Shown: positions 36,301 through 51,300 of the stretch, piece after piece | Layout: every line of letters begins with the position of its first letter | Numbering within the stretch: the stretch's first letter is position 1 | Source of the DNA: Apoda limacodes | Taxonomy: Eukaryota; Arthropoda; Insecta; Lepidoptera; Limacodidae | Assembly (NCBI GenBank): GCA_946406115.1 | Contig: OX291552.1 | Coordinates: 10,984,836 to 11,048,835 of the forward strand | Length of the DNA stretch: 64,000 bases | Reading direction: 5' to 3' | Notes under the pieces: model-generated | The model's input: only the letters and a program-made list of their open reading frames with translations | Told to the model about the DNA's origin: nothing | The model's database searches: none | Translations under genes and position numbers: made by a program

Positions 36301-39300
36301 GAGGAATTGAATTGCAGACATATTGCTAAAGACAATAAACTGCCCTGCTGAATACTACAGGACTTCCACATGCACTTCTGTCTACAATTTTCGGTGAGAT
36401 GTCTTATAACAAATTGTATGCAATTTCATTCTCGTGTTTTTGTGTCCCTTTAAAGACATATATCTACTTACCTGCCAAGAAGCTTCTGGGTGATAGCTCA
36501 GCTCATACAAAGTGTAAGCTATGTACAATTGGAATACGTATCCTCCGAAAAGGAAAGGAAGTAGATAGGACAGCCCTCGCCACATCCATGATGTGAAACC
36601 TTCTATGGTTATGTCCATGTTATGCCTTGCGCCTAAAGCTTTTAGCCTGTATAGCACCCCACTTTGATACCTAAACTGGAGGTATTGGACTACACCTGAA
36701 AAGAACGTTTAGCGATTAAAAAGTTGAGAAACTCATGGCCCAGTTACATTTGTCTTTATGTGAGGTTATGCAACGTGACCGCCTAGTGGCACATTTTTCT
36801 GAGTTCTACAGGGCAGTTTTACAGGGCATGTAAAGCCGTCTGCTCAGGCTGTTGTCATATGACAGCAGTCGCTAAGCCAAGTCAAAAGCCTTATTGGCCC
36901 TTAGGCAACTCCTTGATTAAAGAAAGGACGTTTGCTAAAGCAAGCTATCTATGTAGCTCTTAGTAATGAAAAGCTTTACTTCTTCGTCTCTTCAACTGTC
37001 TCTGTGGTAAAATTCAGCTTGATTGGATGCTCACTTTCGTATTTAAAATGCCAGAACATGTATCTAAAACTCCCTATCCAAATTGTCATACGTTATAAAT
37101 AAACAGACCCTTACTGAATAAAAACTAATCAAGAGCGTGTCAGACACCTATTAACCAAGAGTCCGTAGTAATAGGGGCATCGTAACTAAATGTATATACG
37201 AATCGCACGTAAATTTATATACGAATCGCACGTAACTAGACGTAATTATACCCAATCAATATAACCTGAACCTTGCCTTCATACACTCGACAAAATATCC
37301 CATCAACAAAAATCACAACCGTACACTGCACGTGATTCAAACACGCTCTCCATCAATTTCATAATAATTTATGAGAATAATACCTACTTATATAAACAAC
37401 TCCTAGTTACTTATAAAGTCCTAGTACATATATCTTACAAACACACACAAAATCTTCATAGAAGTAAGAAATACATTAAATATACATACATAGAAATAAT
37501 CTTACTCATAATAACTTACTTATATATGCTATAAACCTCATGAAGACATGTTTGAATTCTTCCCATGGTTCGTTCTGAGGCCAGATCAGTAATATACCTG
37601 CGACCACTGTTGATATAAAGTGGTGCAGTCGCCACCATCCTTTAATCCTAGATCCATTCACTTTGAGAATGCTTTCCCGAATCGTCAAAGTACAATAGTA
37701 CCAAACCAGCAGGAATATTAGAATTAACTGTAATGGCCTGGAATGAAAAATTTACTTTTGATTAGGCATTTAAATTTAAGGTTTATACAGCTCAAACGAA
37801 ATCTAGATTAAGTTGACTTTAAAATGGCAGAGATTTTGTCGCAAACACAGATTAGATAATAGATAACCAGATCCCTTCCTCTATCCCTATAAAATCTTCA
37901 TCATACCTATCGCTTTAATTGCCAGCTCTTTTACTTCTCAGAGTTGCATGCGAAATTATACTTAAACGTTCAAATTTGGTGTTCTAATTGCTTTGCAGCT
38001 GCAGTGGTGTTTACTACGTTTAAGACGCAGAAGGCAGCTGACAAAAGCCCACTGAATACCTCCGACGGTTCGCTAATGAGTAGGCATTTATCGCGCAAGC
38101 TTGAAGAGAGTGATAAAGGACTGTCACAACCAGTCTTTGTGTCGAGATGGGTCAAGTGTCATGGTCAAAACTCAATCGCATGCGTTCTGCCGTGACAGGC
38201 GCGTTGTATAGTAGTTTTTTTTTTTTTTTTTTTTTAATACCACTAAGGTGGCAAACTGCTTACGGTCCGCCGGATAATATGCGGTCATTGTAGCCTATGG
38301 ACGCTTGCAACAGCACCAGGGCTATCACTCGCGCGTTGCCGACCCTTCAGAAATCTAATAACTTCTTTCTTGAAGAACCCCATACTGTTGTCCTGGGAGA
38401 AAACCTTGGCATGGAGCTCAATTCACAACCCGCCGAGCTCAATGCGTTCGCGGCAGTAAGTTTCTCAGAAACCACACTGTACGCGACCATTTCGTTTCTA
38501 AAGTGTGAAAATTTGTAGATCAGTTATTGGAGTCTTCTGTCAAGAATGCCTACCTGGGCAAAGCAAGAAAATAATTATACTGTAGCCTTGTTTGTAACGA
38601 TGTTCAAATCTATAATCTAAATGTTTATTACTTCTAATAACCACAATGATTAATTACAATGAACTTAAAGAAAAAACTATTTTTCTGAGGTCTTCCATGT
38701 TTCGGAAGACACGAAAACCGTAGGTTCTGATTGTAGTCATGGCATAGTATTATAGCAGTCGTTAAGACAATTCGGAGGCCCTATGGGTGCCTTGACACCT
38801 GACAGCGGCCATGGTAAACGTCCGCCAATTCACACTGGCCCAGCTCGTTTTACTATAACCTAAGACACGCAAAACCACTTAATTATACGGATAAAGAAAT
38901 TATTATAATTAATATTCGAAACATTTTGATCATCAAAACCCACACCTACATTTCTTATCCACGTCGCATCGCATGATTTGCATAAAAAAGTTGAGGTAGA
39001 GTTACAATGTAGGTGTCGCAGGCAAATCGTATAAATCGTCGTTTTACAATATGACCCGGCAGATCGTAAAGTGTGGAAACGAAAGGAACAGAAATCGCAT
39101 CGTATAAGTCATGTATGATAGGTTAGGTTCAGTTTCTCTTTTGTAAACGTAGTAGTTCCAACCAAGCTTCATATAATAATCTGTTCAGTTGTATGATAAA
39201 TTCTATTCCATACTTTACGATCTGCCTAGGCATATTGTAAAACGGCGAATTCTACGATTTGCCTGCGACATAGGTACTTTGAATTTAGTTAAACACGATG

Positions 39301-42300
39301 ACATTCGTTACATGAATGTGTCACAACACTGACCTCTATTGACACAACTAGACTGGTCAAAACTGGGACCTTATTGGGAACAGTCTCGAGCTAATCGGAC
39401 TTTGGAATTTGAGACAATAATGTATGGAAGTCTGACTTACCTCTCGAAACCCTTGAATGGACATGCATACATTTTTCTCCCGAATTTCAGAGTCCGAATA
39501 GCTCGATACTGTTCCCAATAAGGTCCCTGATCAGTCTATATAGTCAAATAACATGAATCTAACGAAGTGTTTAAACAATACAGGTCAGTGGACGCAAACT
39601 TTTGTTATAAGTACTTAGATTTCACATAGATATTTTATATATATAAAAAAAAGTTAAAATTTTGTGAATAGTCTTCAGCGACACTGAATATTACTTATTA
39701 AGTTACTACTTATTGGGAATTCACACCATTTTAATATGGCGACTGTAGTTTTGAATTTTTCCGGGTCAGAAAATTTTAAGAGATTTGTCATGCTTTGGCA
39801 TTTACATAGAACTTGTGTCGGAAACTGTAATTTAGTGACATTTGAAAGGGTTTGCCCACGCACATACATAGTTTTCAACGCACCTGCTGACGGTCAGGCT
39901 TTTGCTGGGCCAGCAGCAATCGAACCGTTTCCGTTCGTGTAGCAAACTCTTAGAACATAAATAGTTGTGATACAGTCGCTCTACACTCACCAAATTGCGA
40001 ATTAACAAGGGCTAAACATAACTGCTAACTCGCAAATTTCAAAATAAATACGTATTTCTTATATCTGTTAGAGACGAATGATAGATCCTCTACACAAAAT
40101 TACAGCAAAATTAATCACGGTTTCTTATCCAAACCTAGCTTTTATTTATTTTTCAATAAACATATTTATTATACTTGCATTTTTAACCGCCTTAAAAAGG
40201 AGGAGGTTGAAAACTTTTTTTTTATGTTTGTTTCCCGATTACTCGAGACGCCTGGACCGATTCGAGAAATATTTTTTTTATTGAAAAGGGTATACTTCCC
40301 AGGTGGTCCCATATGAATGTTATGAATTAAAGACTTAAGCTTTTGGAGAAAAAAAATAATATATACACACCGGCACAATTAGCGGAACACAAAAAAAGGA
40401 TTTGAACGAATGGCAGCAGGTTCTCTTTACTGATGAGTGCAGAGTTCTTTTAAAACAGATCGATGGGAGACAGCGAATATGGAGACCCAAAGGAGAACGC
40501 CACATACAGTCTTATTTTGAACACTCAGTGGCTTATGGTGGCGGCTCGATTATGGTTTGGAGAGGGATATGTTTGGGAGCTCGCACGGAGTTAGTGATAG
40601 TCACAGGAGGGACCATGACTGCAGATCGATACATCAGAGACATTTTAGAAGAACATGTTGTACCATTTGCCCCATTTATTGGTGACGACTTTATTCTAAT
40701 GCAAGATAATGCTCGTGCTCATAGTGCACAATCGGTACAGGCATATCTGAGCCACGTAGGTATACCGGTGATGCAGTGGCCAGCAAATTCCCCCGATATG
40801 AATCCGATAGAGCATGTCTGGGACTTGCTAAAAAGAAGGGTTAAATCCAGAATGCCACCCCCCAACAATCTGAATGAACTTGGAAATATATGCGTTATTA
40901 TCTCATAGTCTCACTTTTTTTTCTCTTCCGCTAATTGTGCCGGTGTGTATATGTTAATTTGGAACTGGTTTTATGTAGATGACTGCATAAAATTTTGTTA
41001 CGAGTATGGATATGTTTAGTGTACGAGAACAAAAAAAGCAAAAAGTACTCAAAAGTAATAAATAAAAACTTTTTAACAAAAAAACCATCCGACTTCAAAA
41101 AGATGCATTAAAAAGGAAAAAATAATTACTTATTTCCAAAAAACTGATCTGAATTTGAAGTTAGAATAACAGTTTATAACACACTTCACTTGCTTGACAC
41201 TAACTTCAAACTGTTACTCAGATCAGATTTTTGAAAAAAAGTAAGATCTGGAGAATCGTTTGCAATCATTTTTTTTTTTTAGAGTAATGTTAGCTTTTTT
41301 TGCTACTCGATATCTCAAGAACCAATAGACCAATTTGTCTCGTGACCATATCAATCGTTACGCCACGACATGACTTAGACTTAGATCTGAAAATAGTTTG
41401 CGCAAAATCGGTCCAGCGGTTTGTTTTTTATCGCTAAAAAACTGATTTTTCAAAGACGCAATAATAGTCTTCATGTATAATTTCAAGTAAGAAGGGGTGG
41501 TGGGTTTTTGAGGGTGCTTTTTTTATATTCCAAATATAAAAAAAAATATTATACTATCGAACTAATTTTTGATTTTTACCTTTTAGTGCATCTTTTTGAA
41601 GCCTTTTTTTTGTCAAAAAGTTTTTTGAAGTGAAAACTTCTTTAGCGGCGTTGTGCACTTTTTGGTATGGGTAAAAAATGTTAAACTCGCGTCAGGTCAC
41701 GTGTCCTGATCGAAAATTCATAGAAAATTCGTAAGACGGAACCCGCGTCAAATTTATTTACATTAGGTTAGTTTTTGTGATGGGTAAAAAATAATAAATT
41801 CGCGTCAGACGGAAACCATAATGCCACGCCATAAAAATTCGCAAGACGGAAACCATAATGCCACGCCTATTTTAATTTTGAAGTGAAAACGTCTTTAGCG
41901 GCGTTGTGCACTTTTTTTGTGATGGGTTGTGATGGGATGGAAAAATGTTAAACTCTATAGGACGAATAAATAGCAAGAGGAAATTGGGTTGATGAGAAGA
42001 TGACAGTGCGGATTACACATGTTAAAATTTTATTTCCACGTTGTATGTTTTTGAAGTGATAACTTCAAAAAAGAAACATGTACGTCAAAGAAGTAAATAA
42101 ACAAACATTATTATTTATAATAAATAAATATGTATACGAAGTGATGGGAAGTAAATAGCTAGTATGTTTTCACTTCTGCAGGCACTCCCGGAGTATAACC
42201 TGTTTTTTTTTCAATTAATGTAACGCAAGCGTGAGTGGCAGGTAGTTATTATTTTTATTGGTAGATACCGTAACATCGAGTAAAGTCAAGTAAGAATATA

Positions 42301-45300
42301 TGTAGCATATTGAAAGACAAAAAACTTACTGACTTAACATAAAAATAACTTCTTAAGGTAGTTTGACTTGACACACATATTACCATACATTTTTAACCTT
42401 AAGAATTATAGCTATTTATGTTTATCTCAACGTACAAACAGATATATATATCTCAAGATATAGATATCTCAAGGTATATTCCTATAAATGCCTAAGTATC
42501 CTAATTCCAAAGGGATAAAGCTTTTAGTAAAGAATCGATTCAATTACAGTGCAACGAACTCTTCTGTCCCTCTGGCCTTGGGTATTTGGTCGCTTGTGTC
42601 GTTGTTCGTACCATTTTAATACAGCGAATGTAGTTTTAATTGTTAAACACCTGGTCAGAAAAGTTTGTTGCACTTGAACGTTTAACGCCAACACATTCTT
42701 TTTTCTAACATACATTAAAATAAATAAAAAAATCAGTTTTAAATTAAATTTATGAATTCAACGAGCTTTTTAAATTTAGAAATTGATTTGAATTGTAATA
42801 TGTAGAGAACGAAAATAATTTAATTAATAATTTATTAGTAAAATAACAATAACAAAATTTAAATGCAGTTAGTTGTATAACAACTTTCTAACACATGTGT
42901 TTTTTTTATAACAAAATGAGGTATTTAAAAGTATTATGCAGGCACATCAATTAAATCACTAAATATAAACGCGAAATTTACGTTACATAACTTATTCAAT
43001 GCTAATAACATAATACGCGGTCGTAAATTTTGTAACTTTATCAATCTTGAGAATAGATTATCCTTTATCGTTACTAGTTTTACGCAACAACACTTGTATT
43101 TATTTCTACACATTTCCGATGGAAACATATAAAATAATACTAAACGTATTGAGCGTCGAACTAAAGAAACTAAACGTATTGAGCGTCGAACTAAAGAAAC
43201 TCAATCAATCAATTAAGGTTTCTGAATGTACTTTAATAAATTTTATGTAACACTTAAAATCTCAAACGAGGTCGTAACACAGGGACATTAGATTTGTACT
43301 AGTTGGACTATTTTTTTTACTTGAAAATTTTGAAAACATAGCTGTGTTTCTATATTTTCCAAACTCTACATTAATAAAGGTAAGGTCTTGAATCCAGCCC
43401 TGACAAACCACCGCTTAGACGCCCAAGCATCCATCCACGCAGTGTACTAACAAACTAGTTATATTACGTAAAAAATCAACTAGTTACTCAGTACTAGTTA
43501 GTCACCTAAGTGATAGTCGCCAATGAGCGATCAGTCTAGGCGACATCTTAGCCGATGTATAAACATTATTAGGCGTTGTATAAATTCGAAACAAGCAGAT
43601 TTTTCATAAGCCGAGTGTCGTATCAAAATCTTGTATACATTTCTGCAAAATTTTATCAAATATGTTAACCAGAAATATTGAATGTTTCGTTGTTGTTCGT
43701 TCACAACGTTGGCGTTGTTTTGATGATAAAAGAAAATATCGTACGAAAATCCGAATACCCAACGTCTGAGCAGAGATTCAAAAGAGTATGTGAAGTCCAC
43801 CAATCTCAATTATAGTCCAAATCGCCATCGCCCAAGATTAGTGACCGTTGTCAACAGAGTAAAGACTGTAAAACAACGACCCCTCAGGTTGTCGGACATT
43901 GAGTTTTTAACCAACAAAGATAACGTTCAACGAAGTACACCTACCTGAAGTCTATGTACAGATTTCCAACGGCCAAAACAAATGCTATAGCACTAAGAAT
44001 CAGTTTAAATTTTTCGTATTCGTCTTTGTATTTGAATCTGTAAACAAAAAAATATATATACTTATTAATCAATAAGCCTAAATGATAAATACCTTAATCC
44101 AGCAATAAATATGGCAAGTACATAAATATGCACACGTGAGTAGGGTCGAAGCCACAATGTGATACGTTATCGCCAGTGCATTGACTAATACTAAGTCCAA
44201 TGTTTAGCTTGTCAATAAACAACTATCAATAATTGACACCTAAGTGTAGGCATTACAGAAAATAATTAATCTTTATCTTAGCTCTTGGAAACACGGAAAT
44301 TAAACGTATGTCAGCTGACTGTATACTGTAAACGTGATTTATATTTTTTTTTAAGGTGGCAAACAAGCTTACGGTCCATCTGATGTCTTAAGCGGACACC
44401 TTAGCCTATGGACGCTTGCAATACCAGGAGGATAAGTTGCGTGTTGCCGACACCTAAAAAATCTAATTACTCTCTTTTTGAAGACCCGTAGTATATTCTC
44501 AGTAGATAACAAGACTGTTATCTAGTAGTACACAAGGTAGCACATCACCCATATATTACTTACTCTTCCATATATTACTTTCTCTCCCATCCACAACTCT
44601 AGCTACAACTTTAAGCTATAGATAATTGTGGAATAGGGACTAAACAATTCTCGAACCGCCAAAAGCTTCCGCGTAGTATATTATTAGAAATATATAGTAG
44701 TAGGCTTTGAAATGTTCAGTCTCTTTACCACAATTTATTTACATCTAAACGTTATAGTTAAAGGGTAAGCAAGATTGCTTTGCCTAGTAAAATAATTACA
44801 TTCGAAGGTTTGACACCTACGAAGAACACTCTTTATACCTACTTGAATAGAAATGTTTTAAAGGATTGTAGGGGTTTTTTTTTTGTTATTTTCCTTCCAA
44901 TATAGATAAGAGATAATAAATTGATTTGGACGTAACTAATTAAGTAAAAATAATTCCTAAATAGACTCAAAATCACAAAAGCACAAATAAATATATTTCT
45001 ATTAAACTGAAGTATGTGTATAATTGAAGGATCTTATGTTAGTAGAAAATTATCAGGCAACACTATTAAATTCTAATTTGCGTCTTAACATCTATTATTT
45101 TGTTTACGTATAATACGTATTTATTACGTATAATATTTGTTCATACTTTAATAACTATTTCCTGCGGCTCGACCCGAAGCGCAGATGTAACATTGTTCAT
45201 AAAACGAGTTAAAATAGTTCTTTGTAACTAAAATGTTTCTGAATGAACAGTGTTGAATGCACACCTCAAAATAGATCAAGTAGATTTCTTTCTGTTATTT

Positions 45301-48300
45301 TACATTGCATTGTACAAATATTGCAATCATACTTACTTGTCATTTTTATTTAAAATTGATACGTTGACGTTTCCAAGTATTATCCGAAGGTACAAACTGT
45401 TCTGTTTAGGTAGGGTAGTTTCAATTTCATGCAGCATTGCTTTCCTCTTCATTATTTCCTTCTGAAGTAATTCAACTCGTTCATCGTTGGATGTACCTTT
45501 TTTTTCTAAACTAAATCACAGAATCATAATTAATTATAGAATTATATTGGAGGATTATATTTTTGATACAAAAAAATATTTATTATTAGTTGCCACTTTT
45601 TTTAGGCCGTTTATTGTTTTTTTTTTTCAGTTACCTATCCAATGACCTAAGTAGAGAAGGCCTTTTACCTAACATAACTTTTCAACAGTTTTTTATATAA
45701 AGGGGGAAGGGAAAGGCTACTTGAAAACGTCAAGTTTGAGTAGTTTTTTTTTTCTATAATACCTAAATATTTTTACACCGATAACCTATTTCAGGGTGGG
45801 TAAATCCGCGTGCAACATCTAGTCACTAATATAGGTTCACAAAACCTTTTTTTTAATGTAATCAAATCTTGTGAATTTAATTTGACACACTTCCCGGTGT
45901 TCGATTGAGTCGAAATTTTGCATACACACGTAAATCGGATGACACTGCAATTACTGTCCCAGAGCAGGTCTGATGATGAAGCCGAAAAGGATCCATAGAA
46001 CCTCTGTAACGAAACGACGCTACCCCATTAAGTTTAGGCGTGTTTGATTTGTCTTGACAAGTACTCTGGTTATAAACGATAACCAGGGTCTGATGAAGGA
46101 TTTCTGTATATATTCTTGTTTAATCTTCAATACAAGTTGTATATTTTTTTAACAAGGCCCAATGTGTTGGGTGTCGTTGGATAGATCTTCAGACAACGAT
46201 TCACAGGCAGCTTGCTTCATACAAACGAATTTCTCACTTGACATTTTCTCAGTAAACACTAAACTTTAATCGACATGATCTCAAGCCTAATATCTATATC
46301 TGTGGTCTTCCAAAATCGTTTTAACCAGTAATTTAAACTGATTAATACCGTAACTACAAGTCCCCATCTATTTCTGACTATGCCTGTTTAACTTCGTAGA
46401 AGATCCCTATCGGCCAATGTGACTGGGCTACAAACTCCCCAGCCACATATTCAAATCAAATCAAAAATCTTTTATTCAAATGGGTTACTAAGAACACTTT
46501 CGAATCGTCAAGTAAATTAACTACAACTAGCTTTACAAACTAATCACAATACTGATTTATTGCGTGCGTCCAATAGGTAGGTCTTTATAAAATGACAAAC
46601 GAAACATAATATTATAGTGTATCAACTTATAAATACATGTTTTGTACAAAAACAAAACAATCAATATTTAGGTAATATTTCAATTGCAGTTTTTTTCAGA
46701 TTGCATAGGGAGTGGGCACCAAGTGATACGTTAAAAGTTTTCAATTATTCTGTGACGGGATTTAAAGTAACTCCCGAGAAATATATATTTATATAACATA
46801 TAATATTACTCAGCAGCATTTATTAAAAACAAAACCCTACAAATGGCACATAGTTATGCACTTATTTGACTATCAGTGATGAACTCCGCATTATTACTGT
46901 TATCAGAAGAGGTTGAATAGGAAGCTTATACAACACGCAATGCAATTATTGTTTCTATGCTACATAAACCATATCAGTTTATTATCTTGCTTATGCATTT
47001 ATCGATATTTAAGGAATGTAGTAATTTTTGAGTTGACATATCATAGCATTAAAATCAGCATTGTGTGTCCAGTGACACGCAGCTTGTGCTGAGCTGCAGC
47101 TTATTTGGCTCACCTTCATGACACACAAGATTCAAGTTTTTTAACAAAAGTTAAGTGCTTTTTACTTTTAATTGATCTTTATTTTTGTGTCATTTTGTGT
47201 GTGGAAAATAACTTTATATTTTATCTACCTATGTATCTAGTGCAATCTTAAATATTGTTTAAATAGCTTCTACCCGATTGTTGGATTGGCAACACTGAAA
47301 ATGTCAACTTATCAGCTGTTGATTTAATTTAATTTATGTAGTTTTTAGTTAAGGTTATAGAGCAAAATTAATTTATAATGTAAATAAAATACATAAATAT
47401 TGTGTACAATTGTTTGTGAGCTGAATTCGTGTGTCAAAGAAGTCAAAAAGACAAACAAACCAAACATTCATTTGAATCTCAACGGCAGCGTACGTCGACC
47501 TTTCCCGGGGAGTATTTTTGTTTTAATAATATAAAGTTACAGATTCTACATAATTAAGCACTTTTTATATGTAGCATTTTTAGCATTTTCTTTTTTCTAC
47601 GCCCACACAGTGACATATTCGTAGACTCTGTTTGGTATATATAAAAGCAAATTTAATGTCAGGAATTTGTCGCGGTGCACCTAACTATATATAACTAATT
47701 AATCAACATGAACTAAAAGTGAAACTGATGACAGGATTTTACTTAAAAGTGTAAAAGAGTCCTTCTATAATTTAGTTATCAAACTAAAATCTAGGTAGGC
47801 TCACTTAGTACAGTATAGTTGCACAGTTACTCTTCTTGTCCATTGCTATTTCAGTTGCTGTGAAGATGATAACCCGAAGCAAACTCAATACACGGGACTT
47901 AGAAAATAGACTTCAAATACCATTAAAAGAGTTAAATGAATCAAAAGAGCTATGTAACAAACTCATCCAAGAAAGAGAAGATAGCGAAATTGAACTTCAA
48001 AATGTTATTAGTTATGAGCTAGAGACACAATATGAGCATCTACGGGATCATCGAGATCAATTACAATAAATTGTCAATTCATTTGACCAATATCAACACG
48101 AATATGAAAGTGCCTTAAACAAGATTCAGGAGCTTGAAAAACAGTTAGCTGAGGCATGTCACCGCATTCAGTCAATGGAAGAAATGCAGCTGGAATGTGA
48201 GAAAAATAAAACTCTTAATTTATATGATGAGCTGATATGTGCCAAATCAGTAATTAAGCCAATGGTCACATTTGACCTAACAACCTTAAGCGACAGTGAA

Positions 48301-51300
48301 AGTTTGTTGTACCCATGTATCCATGGAGCAAATAAAAATACAAAAATAAAACGAAAAAAAATCTCGTGATAAAAAAAAACAAAGCGTTTTCCAAATCTTT
48401 ACCGCTTAGAAAAGAAGTATTGCGAAGCAAATTGAAATATGAAACCGAGAACACTTTACTTCAGGGAAAAATAGAACAGCTACAAGAATCTTTAGAAACA
48501 GTTAGTAAAAGTTATAATTCTGCTAAATTAGAAATAAATGAGCATATTTCGGCAATGAATAAATTAATTGAAGTGAGTAATTATAACTATGGACGATTTG
48601 TATCTTTAACACGTGAATCAACATGGAACATAGAACTGCAAAAACCCAGTTTGACAGTAGGCAATCAATCATGTGCATTGCAACCCTTGTAACCAAATAT
48701 AATATAATATAAGAGCAGAGTCAAGCTAGTAATCTGCATACTAGCATAACTCCTGTACATCCCTCTCAACTTTAGGGAAGTGTTTTTGTGGATCAGGACT
48801 CACCTCAGTGTTGATGAAAAAACTATAATGTTCTCCGATAGAGTTGGTATAGAGTTAGGTCATATTTTGAATAATAAATTAAACCATACTGTTATAAACA
48901 TATGTACCCCCGATACTACATACAGGCGAATCGTGAACTCAATAGCTGGCAGAAAATATGATAAAGACTGTACTATTACATTATTTGCAGTCAATAGTTT
49001 TGGAGTTACAAAGCGGGACTTAATTAAATCTTAGGATTTACTCTCAAATTTAGGAGTCAAAAGAACTGTTATTTGCACATTTCCTTTTCAAAAAGACTGT
49101 CACATAAACAAAACCAACATATCCATAAATTAAATAATGTCTTGTACAATTTGACATGTAAAAATGATAATTTTTATTTGTTCGACATAAATAAGTTTAT
49201 ATCTAGTTTCATATTGACTAAAGGTACATTGTATCTATCTAAGTATTGTAAGCAACGACTGGCTTCTTTGTTAGCATATAATATTTTTAACTCTTCTGTA
49301 GATATCTACTTGGACAACACTGATACTGTTAGTAGTGTTGCTAATAGTGTGGTGGCTCTTAATGCTTTAAACTGACTTCAGTGACAAAGAGGAAGCATAA
49401 TGTACTTAAATTATTTCATCAAAATATTCAAGACTTCCTTGGCAAAGAATTACAAATTGAATTATTTATTGAAAAATTCAACAAATATACAAATGGCACA
49501 TAGTTATGCACTTATTTGACTATCAGTGATGAACTCCGCATTATCACTGTTATCAGAAGAGGTTGAATAGGAAGCTTATACAACACGCAATGCAATTATT
49601 GTTTCTATGCTACATAAACCATATCAGTTTATTATCTTGCTTATGCATTTATCGATATTTAAGGAATGTAGTAACACATTCAGGGTGACATATCTAAACA
49701 AATCTGATAGCTTACGGTCAGCCGCTTTTAACACCAGAGATTACTCCATGTTGCCGACCTTTAAAATCAAATCACTTCATTTTTGAAGAAACCCATATTG
49801 TAGAATGATGTTTCTTCGACCGTGACTCAACCCAGGCTCTAGCTGAAAATCAGCATTGTGTGTCCAGTGACACGCCGCTTGTGCTGAGCTGTAGCTTATT
49901 TGGCTCACCTTCATGACACACAAGATTCAAGTTTTTTACAAAAGTTAAGTGCTTTTTACTTTTAATTGATCTTTATTTTTGTGTCATTTTGTGTGTGGTA
50001 AATAACTTTATATTTTATCTACCTATTTATCTATTGCAATTTTAAATATTGTTTAAATAGCTTCTACCCGCAACTCGATTGTTGGATTGGCAACACTGAA
50101 AATGTCAACTTATCAGCTGTTGATTTAATTTAATTTATGTAGTTTTTAGTTAAGGTTATAGTGCAAAATTAATTTATAATGTAAATAAAATACATAAATA
50201 TTGTGTACAATTGTTTGTGAGCTGAATTCGTGTGTCAAAGAAGTCAAAAAGACAAACAAACCAAACATTCATTTGAATCTCAACGGCAGCGTACGTCGAC
50301 CTTTCCCGGGGAGTATTTTTGTTTTAATAATATAAAGTTACAGATTCTACATAATTAAGCACTTTTTATATGTAGCATTTTTAGCATTTTCTTTTTTCTA
50401 CGCCCACACAGTGACATATTCGTAGACTCTGTTTGGTATATATAAAAGCAAATTTAATGTCAGGAATTTGTCGCGGTGCACCTAACTATATATAACTAAT
50501 TAATCAACATGAACTAAAAGTGAAACTGATGACAGGATTTTACTTAAAAGTGTAAAAGAGTCCTTCTACAATTTAGTTATCAAACTAAAATCTAGGTAGG
50601 CTCACTTAGTACAGTATAGTTGCACAGTTACTCTTCTTGTCCATTGCTATTTCAGTTGCTGTGAAGATAATACCCGAAGCAAACTCAATACACGGGACTT
50701 AGAAAATAGACTTCAAATACCATTAAAAGAGTTAAACGAATCAAAAGAGCTATGTAACAAACTCATCCAAGAAAGAGAAGATAGCGAAATTGGACTTCAA
50801 AATGTTATTAGCAAAAATACCACATTGAAAAATTCACTTGCTGAGCAAGACACACAATATGAGCATCTACGGGATCATCGAGATCAATTACAATTAATTG
50901 TCAATTCATTTGACCAACAATTAGCTGAGGCATGTCACCACATTCAGTCAATGGAAGAAATGCAGCTGGAATGTGAGAAATATAAAACTCTTAATTTATA
51001 TGATGAGCTGATATGTGCCAAATCAGTAATTAAGCCAATGGTCACATTTGACCTAACATCCTTAAGTGACAGTGAAAGTTTGTTGTATCCATGTATCCAT
51101 GGAGCAAAGAAAATAAAAAAATACATAAAAATAAAACGGATTATACGTAGAAAAAAACTCGTGATAAAAAAAACAAAGCGTTTTCCAAATCTTTACCGCT
51201 TAGAAAAGAAGTATTGCGAAGCAAATTGAAATATGAAACCGAGAACACTTTACTTCAGGGACAAATAGAACAGCTACTAGAATCTTTAGAAACAGTTAGT

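Noticed and set aside
45250..45465. 71-codon plus-strand ORF
   Set aside because: Antisense shadow of TMEM120 exon 3.
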